A stretch of 64,000 bases of DNA from Streptantibioticus ferralitis (GCF_029223525.1 NZ_JARHTQ010000009.1:62001-126000), one strand, 5' to 3'; positions 9,143 through 16,460 are shown, counted from the first letter of the stretch. Notes: generated by a model not told the origin, from the sequence alone. Numbers and translations: made by a program.

Positions 9143-9179
9143 CAGCGCCCGGCCGGGCGGGCTGCCAGGCCGGGCGCTG
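9143..9179. terminator. Perfect 12-bp inverted repeat between phage genes
   Basis: CAGCGCCCGGCC at 9143-9154 pairs perfectly with 9168-9179 across a 13-base loop. It lies in the gap between the DUF488-like gene and the methyltransferase-like gene on the minus strand. There is no long U-tract, so termination or attenuation is an inference from stem strength and position. Confidence 0.5.
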
Positions 9180-9219
9180 CTCTGGACTCTACCCAAGAAG
9201 CACACAGCTCCTTGGAATC

Positions 9220-9233
9220 TTGTCACCTATCTC
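9220..9233 (+). promoter_or_regulatory. Repeated phage motif, copy 1 (TTGTCACCTATCTC)
   Basis: The 14-mer TTGTCACCTATCTC lies 23 bases past the stop of the DUF488-like gene. An identical copy is at 11455-11468, and an 11/14 inverted copy is inside a promoter at 14258-14271. I infer a binding site for a prophage repressor. Confidence 0.45.
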
Positions 9234-9256
9234 ATGGACATGATGCAGGCTGCCGG

Positions 9257-9667
9257 TCACATGAGGGTGCCTTGCTCGTACTGTCCGGCCATCGGCGCCA
9301 GCTCGCGCACAGCATCTCCGGTGACGTCCTTCCACCAGGCGGCGAAGATGCGCCGGTGGCACCACAGCTTCGCATCGGACAGGTCCTCGAAGCACAGCAG
9401 GACCAGTCGGTGGTCCCCCTCCTTCCTGGCGATCTCCTTCAGCAGGCTGGCGATGCGCGCCGCGCCGAGCCGGTCGAGGTCGGCCCGGTAGGCGGTGGTG
9501 AACTCCGCCAACGACTTGGTGAAGTACTCCCGGCGCGGCGCCAACTCCCGCACGCTGTAGGTGAGCTGGTAGGGGAGCCGGAAGCGGGGAGCGCCCAGGG
9601 TGATCCGCACCGGCACTCCTTGCGCGGGCACGAACTCCTGGTAGCGGTTGGTGAACAGGGTGAGCAA
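9257..9667 (-). CDS. DUF488-like protein
   Basis: 136 residues. I start it at TTG 9667 because a full GGAAGGAG site lies five bases upstream; a longer frame to 9742 crosses a strong hairpin and has no such site. The sequence begins LLTLFTNRYQEFVPAQGVPV and contains ITLGAPRFRLPY, RELAPRREYF, VLLCFEDL and WCHRRIFAAWW. That pattern matches the DUF488 family, whose conserved Cys-His/Arg segment near the C-terminus suggests a small enzyme or nucleic-acid factor. The function is unknown. Position in the block between ParB and the methyltransferase-like gene suggests a role in phage DNA modification or takeover. Confidence 0.6.
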   Translation of the reverse strand: MLTLFTNRYQEFVPAQGVPVRITLGAPRFRLPYQLTYSVRELAPRREYFTKSLAEFTTAYRADLDRLGAARIASLLKEIARKEGDHRLVLLCFEDLSDAKLWCHRRIFAAWWKDVTGDAVRELAPMAGQYEQGTLM

Positions 9668-9714
9668 CCTGGCTCCTTCCGTGCGGGGGGACGGGTGTGT
9701 CCCATGATGCGTCT

Positions 9715-9740
9715 GGCCCCGGCCGATGTCGGCCGGGGCC
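9715..9740. terminator. 12-bp hairpin in leader of the DUF488-like gene
   Basis: GGCCCCGGCCGA and its perfect complement meet with a two-base gap at 9727-9728. This forms a very GC-rich stem 48 bases upstream of the TTG start of the DUF488-like gene. It sits between that gene and the second hairpin at 9809-9838, so the two could act together to stop transcription from parB. Confidence 0.5.
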
Positions 9741-9808
9741 ACGGCCCTCCCGGCCGCCGGGGCCGAGGGGGAGCTGGGGGTGGGCTCTACTGGAGAGCCG
9801 CATGGCGA

Positions 9809-9838
9809 AAGGGGGCGCGGCGAGTGCCGCGCCCCCTT
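9809..9838 (-). terminator. Terminator downstream of phage parB
   Basis: A perfect 13-bp stem (9809-9821 with 9826-9838) and GAGT loop begin nine bases past the parB stop. Read on the minus strand the stem is followed by TTTCGCC, a short U-run. It should end parB transcription or reduce read-through into the downstream phage genes. Confidence 0.65.
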
Positions 9839-9846
9839 GTTCGGTC

Positions 9847-11025
9847 TTACTTCGCCGCCGGGGCCGCCGTCTTCGCAGCCGGCTTGGCCTCCTCGGCCTT
9901 CCCGCTGCTGTCGGTCTTGCGCTGCGTGGGGACCTTGGCCGCGGGCGCCTTGCTCGCCGCGGCGGAGACCGCCTTGGCCCGGGTCCGCGCGGTGCCCACC
10001 GTCTTCGCGGGCGCCTTGGCCGGTGCCGCCTTCTTCGCGGCGGGCTTGGCCTCCTCGGGCTTGACCGGACCTTCCTGCTTCGTCTCGGCCTCCTTGGCCG
10101 CCTTCGCCTCCTGCTGGACCTCCAGAGCCTTCTTGTTGAAGTCGGCCTGCATGGCACGCTGGATGCCCTGGGCCTTGCTCAGCAGGTTCCGCACCATCTG
10201 CACCTGGCTGAAGAGCTTCCCGACCACGCGGACGTGCCGGTCGAGATCGTCACCGAGGATGACCGCCAGGTCCTGGGGCCTCTTCTCCCCCAGCTCCTCC
10301 AGCAGCGGAATCAGGATCTCCTCGGCCTTCCCGAGCCCGTCCTTCGCCTTGGCCTTGGCCTTCTTCCGCTTCTCGGCCTCCTCGGCATCCGGGGCCTGCT
10401 CGCCCGTCAGGGAGGTCTGCTGCTCCATCATCTTCAGACCGTTGGCGAAGTGCTGCGCCTCGGCCTCGCTGTCGAAGTCGCCGCGCACGTACCGCATGGC
10501 CGCCACCATCTGGTTGGCCGGGTTGAGCTGGGCGATGTGCCAGGCCAGGTTGTTCTTGATCTGGCCCTTGTCGACCATCTCCGCGACCTCCGGCCGCAGG
10601 GTGAGCAGGCCCAGCCGCCAGGTGATGTGCGTTTCCGTCTTGCCGAACTGCTTGGCGATCTTCGCCGGGGTCCAGCCGGCCGCCTTGAGATCGGCGTACG
10701 CACCGGCCTCCTCCATGATCGTCATGTCGGAGCGGTTGACGTTCTCCGCAATGCTGAGGACGTATGCCTGCTCCTCGCTGGTGCCCTCGATGACCTTGGC
10801 CGGGACGACCTTCAGGCCGGCCTCCTTGCAGGCCCGCCACCGTCGCTCACCCGCGATCAGCATGTACGGGGCCTCGCCGCCCTCGACCGGTCGGACGACG
10901 ACCGGCTGGAGAAGCCCGTTCTCCTTGATGCTGCCGACGAGCTCATTCAGTGCGGCCTCATCGAAGAACTTCCGGGGCTGGTCCGGGTTGGGGGCAATCT
11001 GGTCGATCTTGAGGTCTGCGAACAT
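9847..11025 (-). CDS. ParB/Spo0J-family DNA-binding protein (no ParA partner)
   Basis: 392 residues. The N-terminal domain has NPDQPRKFFDE and the CTP-binding box AGERRWRACKEAG. It continues with ENVNRSDMTIMEEAGAYADL and the HTH WTPAKIAKQFGKTETHITW. These mark a true ParB-type clamp rather than a ParB-like nuclease. Residues ~300-392 are a Lys/Ala/Pro tail (AKKAAPAKAPAKTVG) like those of histone-like proteins, probably binding DNA non-specifically. No parA lies beside it in this window. It may act in phage DNA organisation or gene control, or in partition if the element can replicate as a plasmid. An AT-rich leader with a plausible promoter lies upstream. Confidence 0.85.
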   Translation of the reverse strand: MFADLKIDQIAPNPDQPRKFFDEAALNELVGSIKENGLLQPVVVRPVEGGEAPYMLIAGERRWRACKEAGLKVVPAKVIEGTSEEQAYVLSIAENVNRSDMTIMEEAGAYADLKAAGWTPAKIAKQFGKTETHITWRLGLLTLRPEVAEMVDKGQIKNNLAWHIAQLNPANQMVAAMRYVRGDFDSEAEAQHFANGLKMMEQQTSLTGEQAPDAEEAEKRKKAKAKAKDGLGKAEEILIPLLEELGEKRPQDLAVILGDDLDRHVRVVGKLFSQVQMVRNLLSKAQGIQRAMQADFNKKALEVQQEAKAAKEAETKQEGPVKPEEAKPAAKKAAPAKAPAKTVGTARTRAKAVSAAASKAPAAKVPTQRKTDSSGKAEEAKPAAKTAAPAAK

Positions 11026-11048
11026 TTCCCGCGCCTTTCTCGAACCGA

Positions 11049-11068
11049 AAACCCATTTGACTGGGTTT
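11049..11068. promoter_or_regulatory. Inverted repeat in the parB leader
   Basis: AAACCCA and TGGGTTT flank TTTGAC, 24-43 bases upstream of the parB ATG and downstream of the proposed promoter. It is placed where an autoregulatory operator or a leader hairpin would act; no parS-like 16-mer was recognised. Confidence 0.35.
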
Positions 11069-11091
11069 CGCTTGCTTGTTCTTACACTTAT

Positions 11092-11119
11092 ATCCTAATC
11101 GCAAATACCGCGAATTCAA
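11092..11119 (-). promoter_or_regulatory. Candidate sigma70-type promoter of phage parB
   Basis: On the minus strand TTGAAT (11114-11119) and TAGGAT (11092-11097) are 16 bases apart, in an AT-rich stretch (11085-11160) that stands out from the surroundings. The distance to the parB ATG is 66 bases. Confidence 0.45.
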
Positions 11120-11234
11120 GTGGGAATTCTTTTAATTTCCGGAATTTCCCTTTCATTTGACGCGTCGATTCACCCGCCTGCGCGTCGAGGTGAGCGGTGG
11201 CGCGGGAGCGGCAGTGCGCGCCGGGAAACAGGGC

Positions 11235-11267
11235 GAGCCCGTCACGGCTTGGCGCCGTGACGGGCTC
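11235..11267. terminator. 14-bp perfect hairpin upstream of parB
   Basis: GAGCCCGTCACGGC (11235-11248) pairs with 11254-11267 across TTGGC. It lies between the small minus-strand gene at 11498-11671 and the parB promoter and so would insulate parB from upstream transcription. Confidence 0.55.
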
Positions 11268-11454
11268 TACTCCCTCAACTGCCCCGGCGACCGCACCGGT
11301 TGCGGCCAGCTCCTCGCGGATGGAGCGCGGGGGGGGGTCGGCCACCCGCGAGGAGCAGGGAAGGGGATGCCGCTTGCGCGGCGTTGCCGGATGCGGGGTC
11401 CTGCGGCTGCTGTGCCCGACCCGGCACCACAGAACCTACATCAGCACTCGAAGG

Positions 11455-11468
11455 TTGTCACCTATCTC
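11455..11468 (+). promoter_or_regulatory. Repeated phage motif, copy 2 (TTGTCACCTATCTC)
   Basis: Identical over 14 bases to 9220-9233 and likewise just downstream of a minus-strand gene, here 29 bases past the stop of the 57-residue ORF. The same orientation relative to transcription at both places is reminiscent of mycobacteriophage stoperators; that is an inference. Confidence 0.45.
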
Positions 11469-11497
11469 TACTGAAAGGCGGCGCCCCGCCTGCAAGT

Positions 11498-11671
11498 TCA
11501 ACCATGGTCGCCCGGCTGCGCGGGCCGCCCTGGGGTCCGACGCCTCGTCAGCGCCTGCCACTCCAGCACCCTCCGCGCCTCGTCCAAGCCTCCAGCCCCG
11601 ACATCGCGCCGCACCAACCTCGAGGGCTCCTTCGCCAGTTCGGCGATCCGCTGTTCATCCAGCTCGGACAT
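11498..11671 (-). CDS. Small hypothetical phage protein (57 aa)
   Basis: The ATG at 11671 is preceded by GGGAGGAA at good spacing. The frame encodes MSELDEQRIAELAKEPSR and continues as an acidic-then-basic helical peptide ending RPAQPGDHG. It has no membrane segment, no cysteines and no recognisable motif. Support is limited to the strong ribosome site, the intact frame and the position in the phage gene series between the XRE cassette and parB. It could be a small regulator; I cannot assign a function. Confidence 0.5.
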   Translation of the reverse strand: MSELDEQRIAELAKEPSRLVRRDVGAGGLDEARRVLEWQALTRRRTPGRPAQPGDHG

Positions 11672-11916
11672 GCGATTCCTCCCGTGAACGGCAACGTGCC
11701 GCCACCGCTGCCCCGTGACTTCCTCGGCGCGTCCCGCCCGAAGCTAAGCGCGAAGAGAGCGTGATCATGCTCACCGTAGACCCACCAACTCCCCCGTGAA
11801 AACTGACGGTTCAATCTAACAACCCCTGTGACCAGCGGAGGGTACTGTATGGCCAGCGATTGACACCAGTCGTTCTCCTTGTCCGGGCAGCTCATGACAC
11901 AGCAGAGAAGACGGAT

Positions 11917-12459
11917 ATGACGGACACCCCCGACCGGCGCGAACCGCTCAACCTGGCCGAGAAGTTGCTCGTGCTGCTGCGCCTGCGCCGCGATCCGGAG
12001 GGCTATACGCCGAGCGCCAAGGACGTCACGAACGCAACGGTTTTGCCGGGCCAGCGCAAACCGGCCGTCTCCCACGGCCAGGTCAGCAGCCTGATCGCTG
12101 GCACCAGCCGCAATCCCCAACTGTCCACCCTCGCCACGCTCGCACGCGCCCTTGACGCCCCGACGGCTTTCCTGATGCCCGGCACAGCCTGGGACGACTT
12201 AGCCGCGCTGACGGTCTATCAACAGTCGTCTGAGGCGCGCGAGACGCTACGTTTGATGCAGGGGCTGGAGGTGCAGGACATTGTTGAAGTATGTATGAGG
12301 CTCAAGGAGATTCGTCGCCGCAGGGGACTGCCTGAGGACGTCCCGGCGATCCCCCCACCTCCTCCCGGCGTGGACCAGCCACGCGAGGGTCGGCCCCGCC
12401 GCCGACTGAGCTTGAACGAGGCCGCTGAGAGGGCGGCAGATGATCTGGAAGGACGTTGA
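11917..12459 (+). CDS. XRE-family helix-turn-helix regulator
   Basis: 180 residues from the ATG at 11917; AGAGAAG precedes it, and a 19-residue longer form is possible. The N-terminal ~75 residues form an XRE/EspR-like domain. It runs LAEKLLVLLRLRRDPEG, then SHGQVSSLIAGTSRNPQLSTL, then LARALDAPTAFLMPG. The C-terminal part is helical with a proline-rich linker (IPPPPPGVDQP). It overlaps the following membrane-protein gene by four bases. Streptomyces genomes have many such regulator plus multi-pass membrane protein pairs. It faces the opposite way from the phage genes on both sides, so it is either the lysogeny regulator or cargo. Confidence 0.75.
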   Translation: MTDTPDRREPLNLAEKLLVLLRLRRDPEGYTPSAKDVTNATVLPGQRKPAVSHGQVSSLIAGTSRNPQLSTLATLARALDAPTAFLMPGTAWDDLAALTVYQQSSEARETLRLMQGLEVQDIVEVCMRLKEIRRRRGLPEDVPAIPPPPPGVDQPREGRPRRRLSLNEAAERAADDLEGR

Positions 12460-13232
12460 GCCCCTTGGACGGCCCCATATACGGCGCCTGTGCCCTGTTC
12501 ATGGCAATCGCTAGCGCGATGTGCCTGCGCTTAGCGCACACACGTCGGCACCAGGCGGCGTACCGCGTGGCCAGAAGAGCGCGGGTGTCGGCCTCTCTCT
12601 CGGGCTTCGTCGTCTCTCTCCTGACGATCCCCAAGGTCGCCGACGCAGCCGACGCCCTCGCCGGGTACGACGACCTTTCCACCCTCATGGCGTGCCTCGC
12701 AGCGGTTATCTTCTGCGCCAGCCTTCAGATCATGATCGTGGACTGGACGTACTCAAGAGCGCACGTCAACGGAGGCGTCACGCTGCGCATTGGAATGGCC
12801 TGTGCAGTCATCGCGCTGCTGGTCTGGGAGTTCTGCCGCACCGATAGCAACGCCACAGACCTCACCACGGCATACGCGGCAAACATTGCGGTCAGGCAGT
12901 ACCTTCTGACCTACTTCGCCTTTGTGGCCATCGCCGGATCGGAGGTCAGCGTCTTCTGCATCAGGCTGGCTCGCGCTGCCTGGAACCAGCGGCGCGCTGC
13001 CGCTACCGGCCTCGCCTTCTCCGCCGCAGGGGGCGCGTTCTGCGTCGCCCACGCCATCAGCCGAGGCGGCTACCTCATTGCTTTCCGCACTGGCCACGCG
13101 TGGCCGCTGGCTATGGATGACTCCATCAGCCCCGCCTTGGCAGGGCTGTCCCTCGTGTGCATGGCCGTCGGTCTCATCCTGGCCACCACCGGCCGCCGGA
13201 TCGGCCGGAGTGACGTGGGCTGCGAGGTCTAA
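12456..13232 (+). CDS. Multi-pass membrane protein paired with XRE regulator (MAB_1171c-like, short)
   Basis: 258 residues from a TTG overlapping the regulator stop (TTGA), with GGAAGG upstream. At least six hydrophobic segments are visible, among them IYGACALFMAIASAMCLRLA, MACLAAVIFCASLQIMIV, MACAVIALLVWEF, YLLTYFAFVAIAG and LAGLSLVCMAVGLILATT. The layout resembles MAB_1171c-type putative transporters, which usually sit next to XRE regulators. Those are longer and carry a C-terminal cytoplasmic domain that is absent here. The substrate and role are unknown. Its stop overlaps the convergent recombinase-like gene by four bases. Confidence 0.65.
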   Translation: MSPLDGPIYGACALFMAIASAMCLRLAHTRRHQAAYRVARRARVSASLSGFVVSLLTIPKVADAADALAGYDDLSTLMACLAAVIFCASLQIMIVDWTYSRAHVNGGVTLRIGMACAVIALLVWEFCRTDSNATDLTTAYAANIAVRQYLLTYFAFVAIAGSEVSVFCIRLARAAWNQRRAAATGLAFSAAGGAFCVAHAISRGGYLIAFRTGHAWPLAMDDSISPALAGLSLVCMAVGLILATTGRRIGRSDVGCEV

Positions 13233-14203
13233 GCGGACCCCTCTTCCACAGCGGCGTCCCCCCACTGGCGCCACTTGAACGCCACCCGGTCCGCGTCCAC
13301 GGTCCGCGAGCCCCTGGACGCGGCCGGGAACACCGCCACCTGCTCCAGCAACAGCACCAGGACACCCTTCTTCGCTGCCAGCGGCGCGTGCTTCCACCAG
13401 CGCACCAGGTCCGGGATCGCCCCGACGGGCACGTGCTTGGCCTGCTCCAGCAGCCGCGCCTGCGTCATGTTGTCCCGGATCCGCTGCGCCAGTTCCTTGT
13501 CGGCGGCCTTGAATGCCTCCAGCGACAGGTCAGACGACCGGGCGAAGTCCTCGCCCAGCTTCTTCTGCCGACGCCGGTCGGCTTCGACCTGCTTGCGCAG
13601 CCCGGCGGCCTCGGCAAGCAACTCGTCGCGTGCCTGCTCGAGCAGCGCGCTGACCTCCGGCTTGGCCAGCTCCGCAAGCACGTGCTCAGCCACGTATTTC
13701 TCGAACAGGTCCGCGTTGATGCGGACCTTGCCGCAGCCGCCGGGGTGCTGGGCCGTATTCGGCGGGCAGCGGTAGCCGCGGCTGCCGCTGCCCGACGGCG
13801 ACGAGCCCAGCGCGCAGGTGCACAGGCCGCAGACACCGAGGAGCCCGGAGATCAGGTAGTCGCGCTGGTCAGCGCGCTTTCTATCTTGCTTGCTAGAACG
13901 TAGGGCACGGATAGCTAGGAAATCCTCGCGCGGGATGATCGCCGGGCCACCCGACTCGACGAGCTCACCCTCCTCGTTCTCCTCAAGACCCGCGATGGCC
14001 GGGTGATCGAGCACGAGAGCGAGCACGCTCGGCCGCCACAGGCCGCCAAGCGTGGTGCGGTATCCCGCACCGTTCATCCACTCAACGATCGCGGGATAGC
14101 TCTGTTGGAGCAGCCGCCGCGAAGCGGCTGCCCGGATACCTTCTGCCTCACTCTCGCGTACGCGTCGGTGCGCCTGGTCCTCGAACCCGTACAACCGTGG
14201 CAT
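13229..14203 (-). CDS. Serine-recombinase-like protein lacking the catalytic domain
   Basis: 324 residues; ATG at 14203 with GAGGGGA upstream. It begins where the central recombinase domain of large serine integrases would begin (PRLYGFEDQAHRRVRESEAE). It continues through the recombinase domain (IVEWMNGAGYRTTLGGLW, LVLDHPAIAGL), the zinc ribbon (CGLCTCAL ... RCPPNTAQHPGGCG) and the long coiled coil of the C-terminal domain. The N-terminal resolvase domain with the catalytic serine is absent, and no remnant lies upstream. Yet the gene has its own promoter and ribosome site. It may be a decayed integrase or a DNA-binding partner retained for regulation or directionality. Confidence 0.7.
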   Translation of the reverse strand: MPRLYGFEDQAHRRVRESEAEGIRAAASRRLLQQSYPAIVEWMNGAGYRTTLGGLWRPSVLALVLDHPAIAGLEENEEGELVESGGPAIIPREDFLAIRALRSSKQDRKRADQRDYLISGLLGVCGLCTCALGSSPSGSGSRGYRCPPNTAQHPGGCGKVRINADLFEKYVAEHVLAELAKPEVSALLEQARDELLAEAAGLRKQVEADRRRQKKLGEDFARSSDLSLEAFKAADKELAQRIRDNMTQARLLEQAKHVPVGAIPDLVRWWKHAPLAAKKGVLVLLLEQVAVFPAASRGSRTVDADRVAFKWRQWGDAAVEEGSA

Positions 14204-14250
14204 CTGCTGGTCCCCTCGCTCCTCCGGCCGACCCCCTGCATTGCTTAACT

Positions 14251-14279
14251 CTTATAGAAGATAGGTCACAGTAGTGCAA
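14251..14279 (-). promoter_or_regulatory. Promoter of the recombinase-like gene with operator in the spacer
   Basis: On the minus strand TTGCAC (14274-14279) and TATAAG (14251-14256) are separated by exactly 17 bases. The spacer, 14258-14271, contains the third copy of the phage motif (AAGATAGGTCACAG against GAGATAGGTGACAA, 11 of 14). A protein bound there would block RNA polymerase, so this looks like a repressor-controlled promoter. Confidence 0.6.
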
Positions 14280-14321
14280 AACACTCAACGACCTCCCATG
14301 CACGCGGCGGCCCCGCCCCCG

Positions 14322-14615
14322 TCACATACCCGCCCCCGTCGCCTGCCGCTCCTCGACGCCGAGGACCTTCCACAGCTCCGCCGTCGGCACCCGGATCGTG
14401 CCGCCCAACGGCAGCGTCCGAACCGGGAACGCCCCCGACCGGATCAGTTCGTACGCCTTGTCACGCCCAATACCCAACGCCCGCGCGGCAGTTGTCACAT
14501 TCACCGTGGCCGGAAGAGCCAACAGCTCCTCCACACCCATCGCTCCAGTTGCCACTGAAGCCTGCCCGCCACTGCCCTGAGCCGTCATGCCGTTGTCGCA
14601 ATCTCCCCCGCGCAC
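14322..14615 (-). CDS. Xis-like helix-turn-helix DNA-binding protein
   Basis: 97 residues from GTG 14615, or 88 from ATG 14588. The core is a MerR/excisionase-type winged HTH: ATVNVTTAARALGIGRDKAYE, then LIRSGAFPVRTLPLGGTIRV and PTAELWKVLG. Proteins of this size and fold next to a Streptomyces integrase usually act as recombination directionality factors or control int. It is divergent from int. A promoter at 14628-14655 would make the longer form almost leaderless. A role in excision is the best inference. Confidence 0.75.
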   Translation of the reverse strand: MRGGDCDNGMTAQGSGGQASVATGAMGVEELLALPATVNVTTAARALGIGRDKAYELIRSGAFPVRTLPLGGTIRVPTAELWKVLGVEERQATGAGM

Positions 14616-14627
14616 AACTTGGACGGG

Positions 14628-14655
14628 ACTTTACAACACTGTCCGACAGCCCCAA
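14628..14655 (-). promoter_or_regulatory. Promoter of xis-like gene with palindrome in the spacer
   Basis: TTGGGG (14650-14655) and TAAAGT (14628-14633) on the minus strand are 16 bases apart. The spacer contains the palindrome CTGTCCGACAG (14639-14649), a likely operator between xis and int. Confidence 0.4.
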
Positions 14656-14750
14656 CAAGATGAAGAAGGATCTTGCGCCATCCCTTACGGCCAAGCTCCA
14701 CATCATCCGCACGATCGCTGGCTCCCAGCCAGCCGCCCGGGGGGAGACCC

Positions 14751-16337
14751 GTGTCCAAGGCGTTCAAGGACAAGACCTACCAGCGGTGCGCTTGCAAGGG
14801 CCCACTCGTCGACAAGGCAGGCAAACCGATCCTCAACGAGGACGGCACCCCCAAGATCGGCTACCTGGAGAAGCGTTGCCCCAAACTCAAGCGGCGTGAC
14901 CACGGCTCCTGGTACTACTCCATCGAGATCCCCGCCGGCCCCGGCGGAAAGCGCCGCCGCCCCAAGAAGGGCGGATTCAAGACCCAGGAGCAGGCCGCCG
15001 CCGAAGCCGCCAAGGTCTACAACGACGCCCAAGCGGGGGTCGACGTGCTGTCCGACGAGACCGTCGGCGAGTACCTGCGCCGCTGGCTCAACAACCAGCA
15101 CGACCTCAAGGCCACCACGAAGAACGGCTACGAGGACTACCTACGCCTGTACTTCACCCCGCACCTCGGTCACATCAAACTCCGCGAACTTCGCCCCCGT
15201 CACATAGAAGAGATGTTCGCCGCCATCCAGGCCGAAAACAAGGTGAAGGAGAAGAACCAGGAGGCCGCCCAACTGGCCCGCGAGGCCGAGGAGAAGACAC
15301 GCGCAGCATGGCGCGACGCCATCGCCCCGCGCGACCCACAGCTCAGGAAAACCTGGAACGACGCCAAGGCCGAACTGAAGGCCGCCCTCGCGCGTCCGCG
15401 TCGCGAAACCGGTCCGGCGACACAGCACCGCATCAAGATGGCACTCAGCTCCGCCCTCGAAGACGCCCGCAAGCGCCGCATGATCACCGACAACTGGGCA
15501 GCCATGGTCCAGACACCTCGCATGCGCAAGGCCAAAGCCCTGGAGTGGACCCCCGCCCGCGTCGAAGCCTGGCGCAAGACCGGCAAGAAGCCATCACCAG
15601 TCATGGTCTGGACGCCCGAGCAGACCGGCACGTTCCTCGACTCCGTGGTCTACGACCGGCTGTACCCCCTCTGGGTCATCATCGCCTTCCTCGGCCTACG
15701 CCGAGGCGAAGCGTGCGCACTGCCCTGGGCCGAAGTCGACCTCGACGCCGGCGTCATCCACATCACCGAGGAGATCGTCACCGTCGCGTACGAGCCTCAC
15801 GAGGACACCCCCAAGTCCGACAACATCCGCGACATCGCGCTGGACGAGGACACGATCGCCCTCCTGCGCTGGTGGCGCGACCAGCAGCAGGCCGAGAAGA
15901 ACGAATGGCTCGAAGCCACAGGTGAATGGACCGACACCGGCCGGGTTTTCACCCTTGAGGATGGCGCGGAATACCACCCCCAGTACTTCTCCGACCGCTT
16001 CGAACGCCTCTACAAGAAGGTCGACCTGCCGCCTATCCGGCTGCACGACCTCCGCCACGGCTCAGCAACACTCGCCCTGCGAGCGGGCGTCGCCATGGTC
16101 GCCGTCCAGCGCAGGCTCGGGCACTCCTCGATCCGCGTCACCTCCGACATCTACACCACCGTGCTCGCGGAGGTGGAGCGCGAGGCCGCCGAGGCGACCG
16201 TCGCCGTGGTGCCCCGATCGCGCAAACGCGTGATCCCGGAGCCCAAGGCCGACGACGAGCCCTCGCAGGACCAGGAGGAGAGGGACGGCAAAGACGCCGG
16301 GGAAGACCAGAACGTTCCCGATCAGGACGCCGCCTGA
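14751..16337 (+). CDS. int: Tyrosine-recombinase integrase of the prophage
   Basis: 528 residues; GTG 14751 has GGGGGAG five bases upstream, better than the earlier in-frame start. An N-terminal cysteine-containing segment (QRCACKGPL ... EKRCPKLKRRD) and an Arg/Lys-rich patch precede the SAM-like core-binding domain (TVGEYLRRWLNNQHDLKATT). The catalytic domain has R317 in LGLRRGE, H432-x-x-R435 in LHDLRHG, H458 in RRLGHSS and the nucleophile Y468 in TSDIYTTV. It integrates the element into the adjacent tRNA-Thr gene. The coiled insertion at ~160-215 (AENKVKEKNQEAAQLAREAE) is long for the family. Confidence 0.93.
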   Translation: MSKAFKDKTYQRCACKGPLVDKAGKPILNEDGTPKIGYLEKRCPKLKRRDHGSWYYSIEIPAGPGGKRRRPKKGGFKTQEQAAAEAAKVYNDAQAGVDVLSDETVGEYLRRWLNNQHDLKATTKNGYEDYLRLYFTPHLGHIKLRELRPRHIEEMFAAIQAENKVKEKNQEAAQLAREAEEKTRAAWRDAIAPRDPQLRKTWNDAKAELKAALARPRRETGPATQHRIKMALSSALEDARKRRMITDNWAAMVQTPRMRKAKALEWTPARVEAWRKTGKKPSPVMVWTPEQTGTFLDSVVYDRLYPLWVIIAFLGLRRGEACALPWAEVDLDAGVIHITEEIVTVAYEPHEDTPKSDNIRDIALDEDTIALLRWWRDQQQAEKNEWLEATGEWTDTGRVFTLEDGAEYHPQYFSDRFERLYKKVDLPPIRLHDLRHGSATLALRAGVAMVAVQRRLGHSSIRVTSDIYTTVLAEVEREAAEATVAVVPRSRKRVIPEPKADDEPSQDQEERDGKDAGEDQNVPDQDAA

Positions 16338-16371
16338 CGGCATGTTCCCAGGGCGTTCCCATCCGCTCACG

Positions 16372-16406
16372 CAGAAGGCCCCCGCGATCTTCGCGGGGGC
16401 CTTCTG
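16372..16406. terminator. Bidirectional terminator between int and tRNA-Thr
   Basis: A perfect 16-bp stem (CAGAAGGCCCCCGCGA with its complement) closes on a three-base TCT loop. It lies 35 bases past the int stop and 28 bases past the CCA end of the tRNA, so it can serve both converging transcripts. Confidence 0.85.
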
Positions 16407-16433
16407 TTCGGACCGTTTTCCCTGGTCAGAGGG

Positions 16434-16460
16434 TGGAGCCGCCTAAGGGAATCGAACCCT
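16434..16460. other. Prophage attachment junction (attachment core inside the tRNA 3' end)
   Basis: The integrase stops 97 bases from the tRNA 3' end and all phage genes lie on that side, so the crossover core should lie within the 3' part of the tRNA. The exact core cannot be set, because the other end of the element, which should repeat part of this sequence, is outside the window to the left. Confidence 0.6.

Noticed and set aside
11088-11345. Minus-strand 85-residue frame across the parB leader
   Set aside because: It spans a strong hairpin and the parB promoter and lacks a ribosome site.
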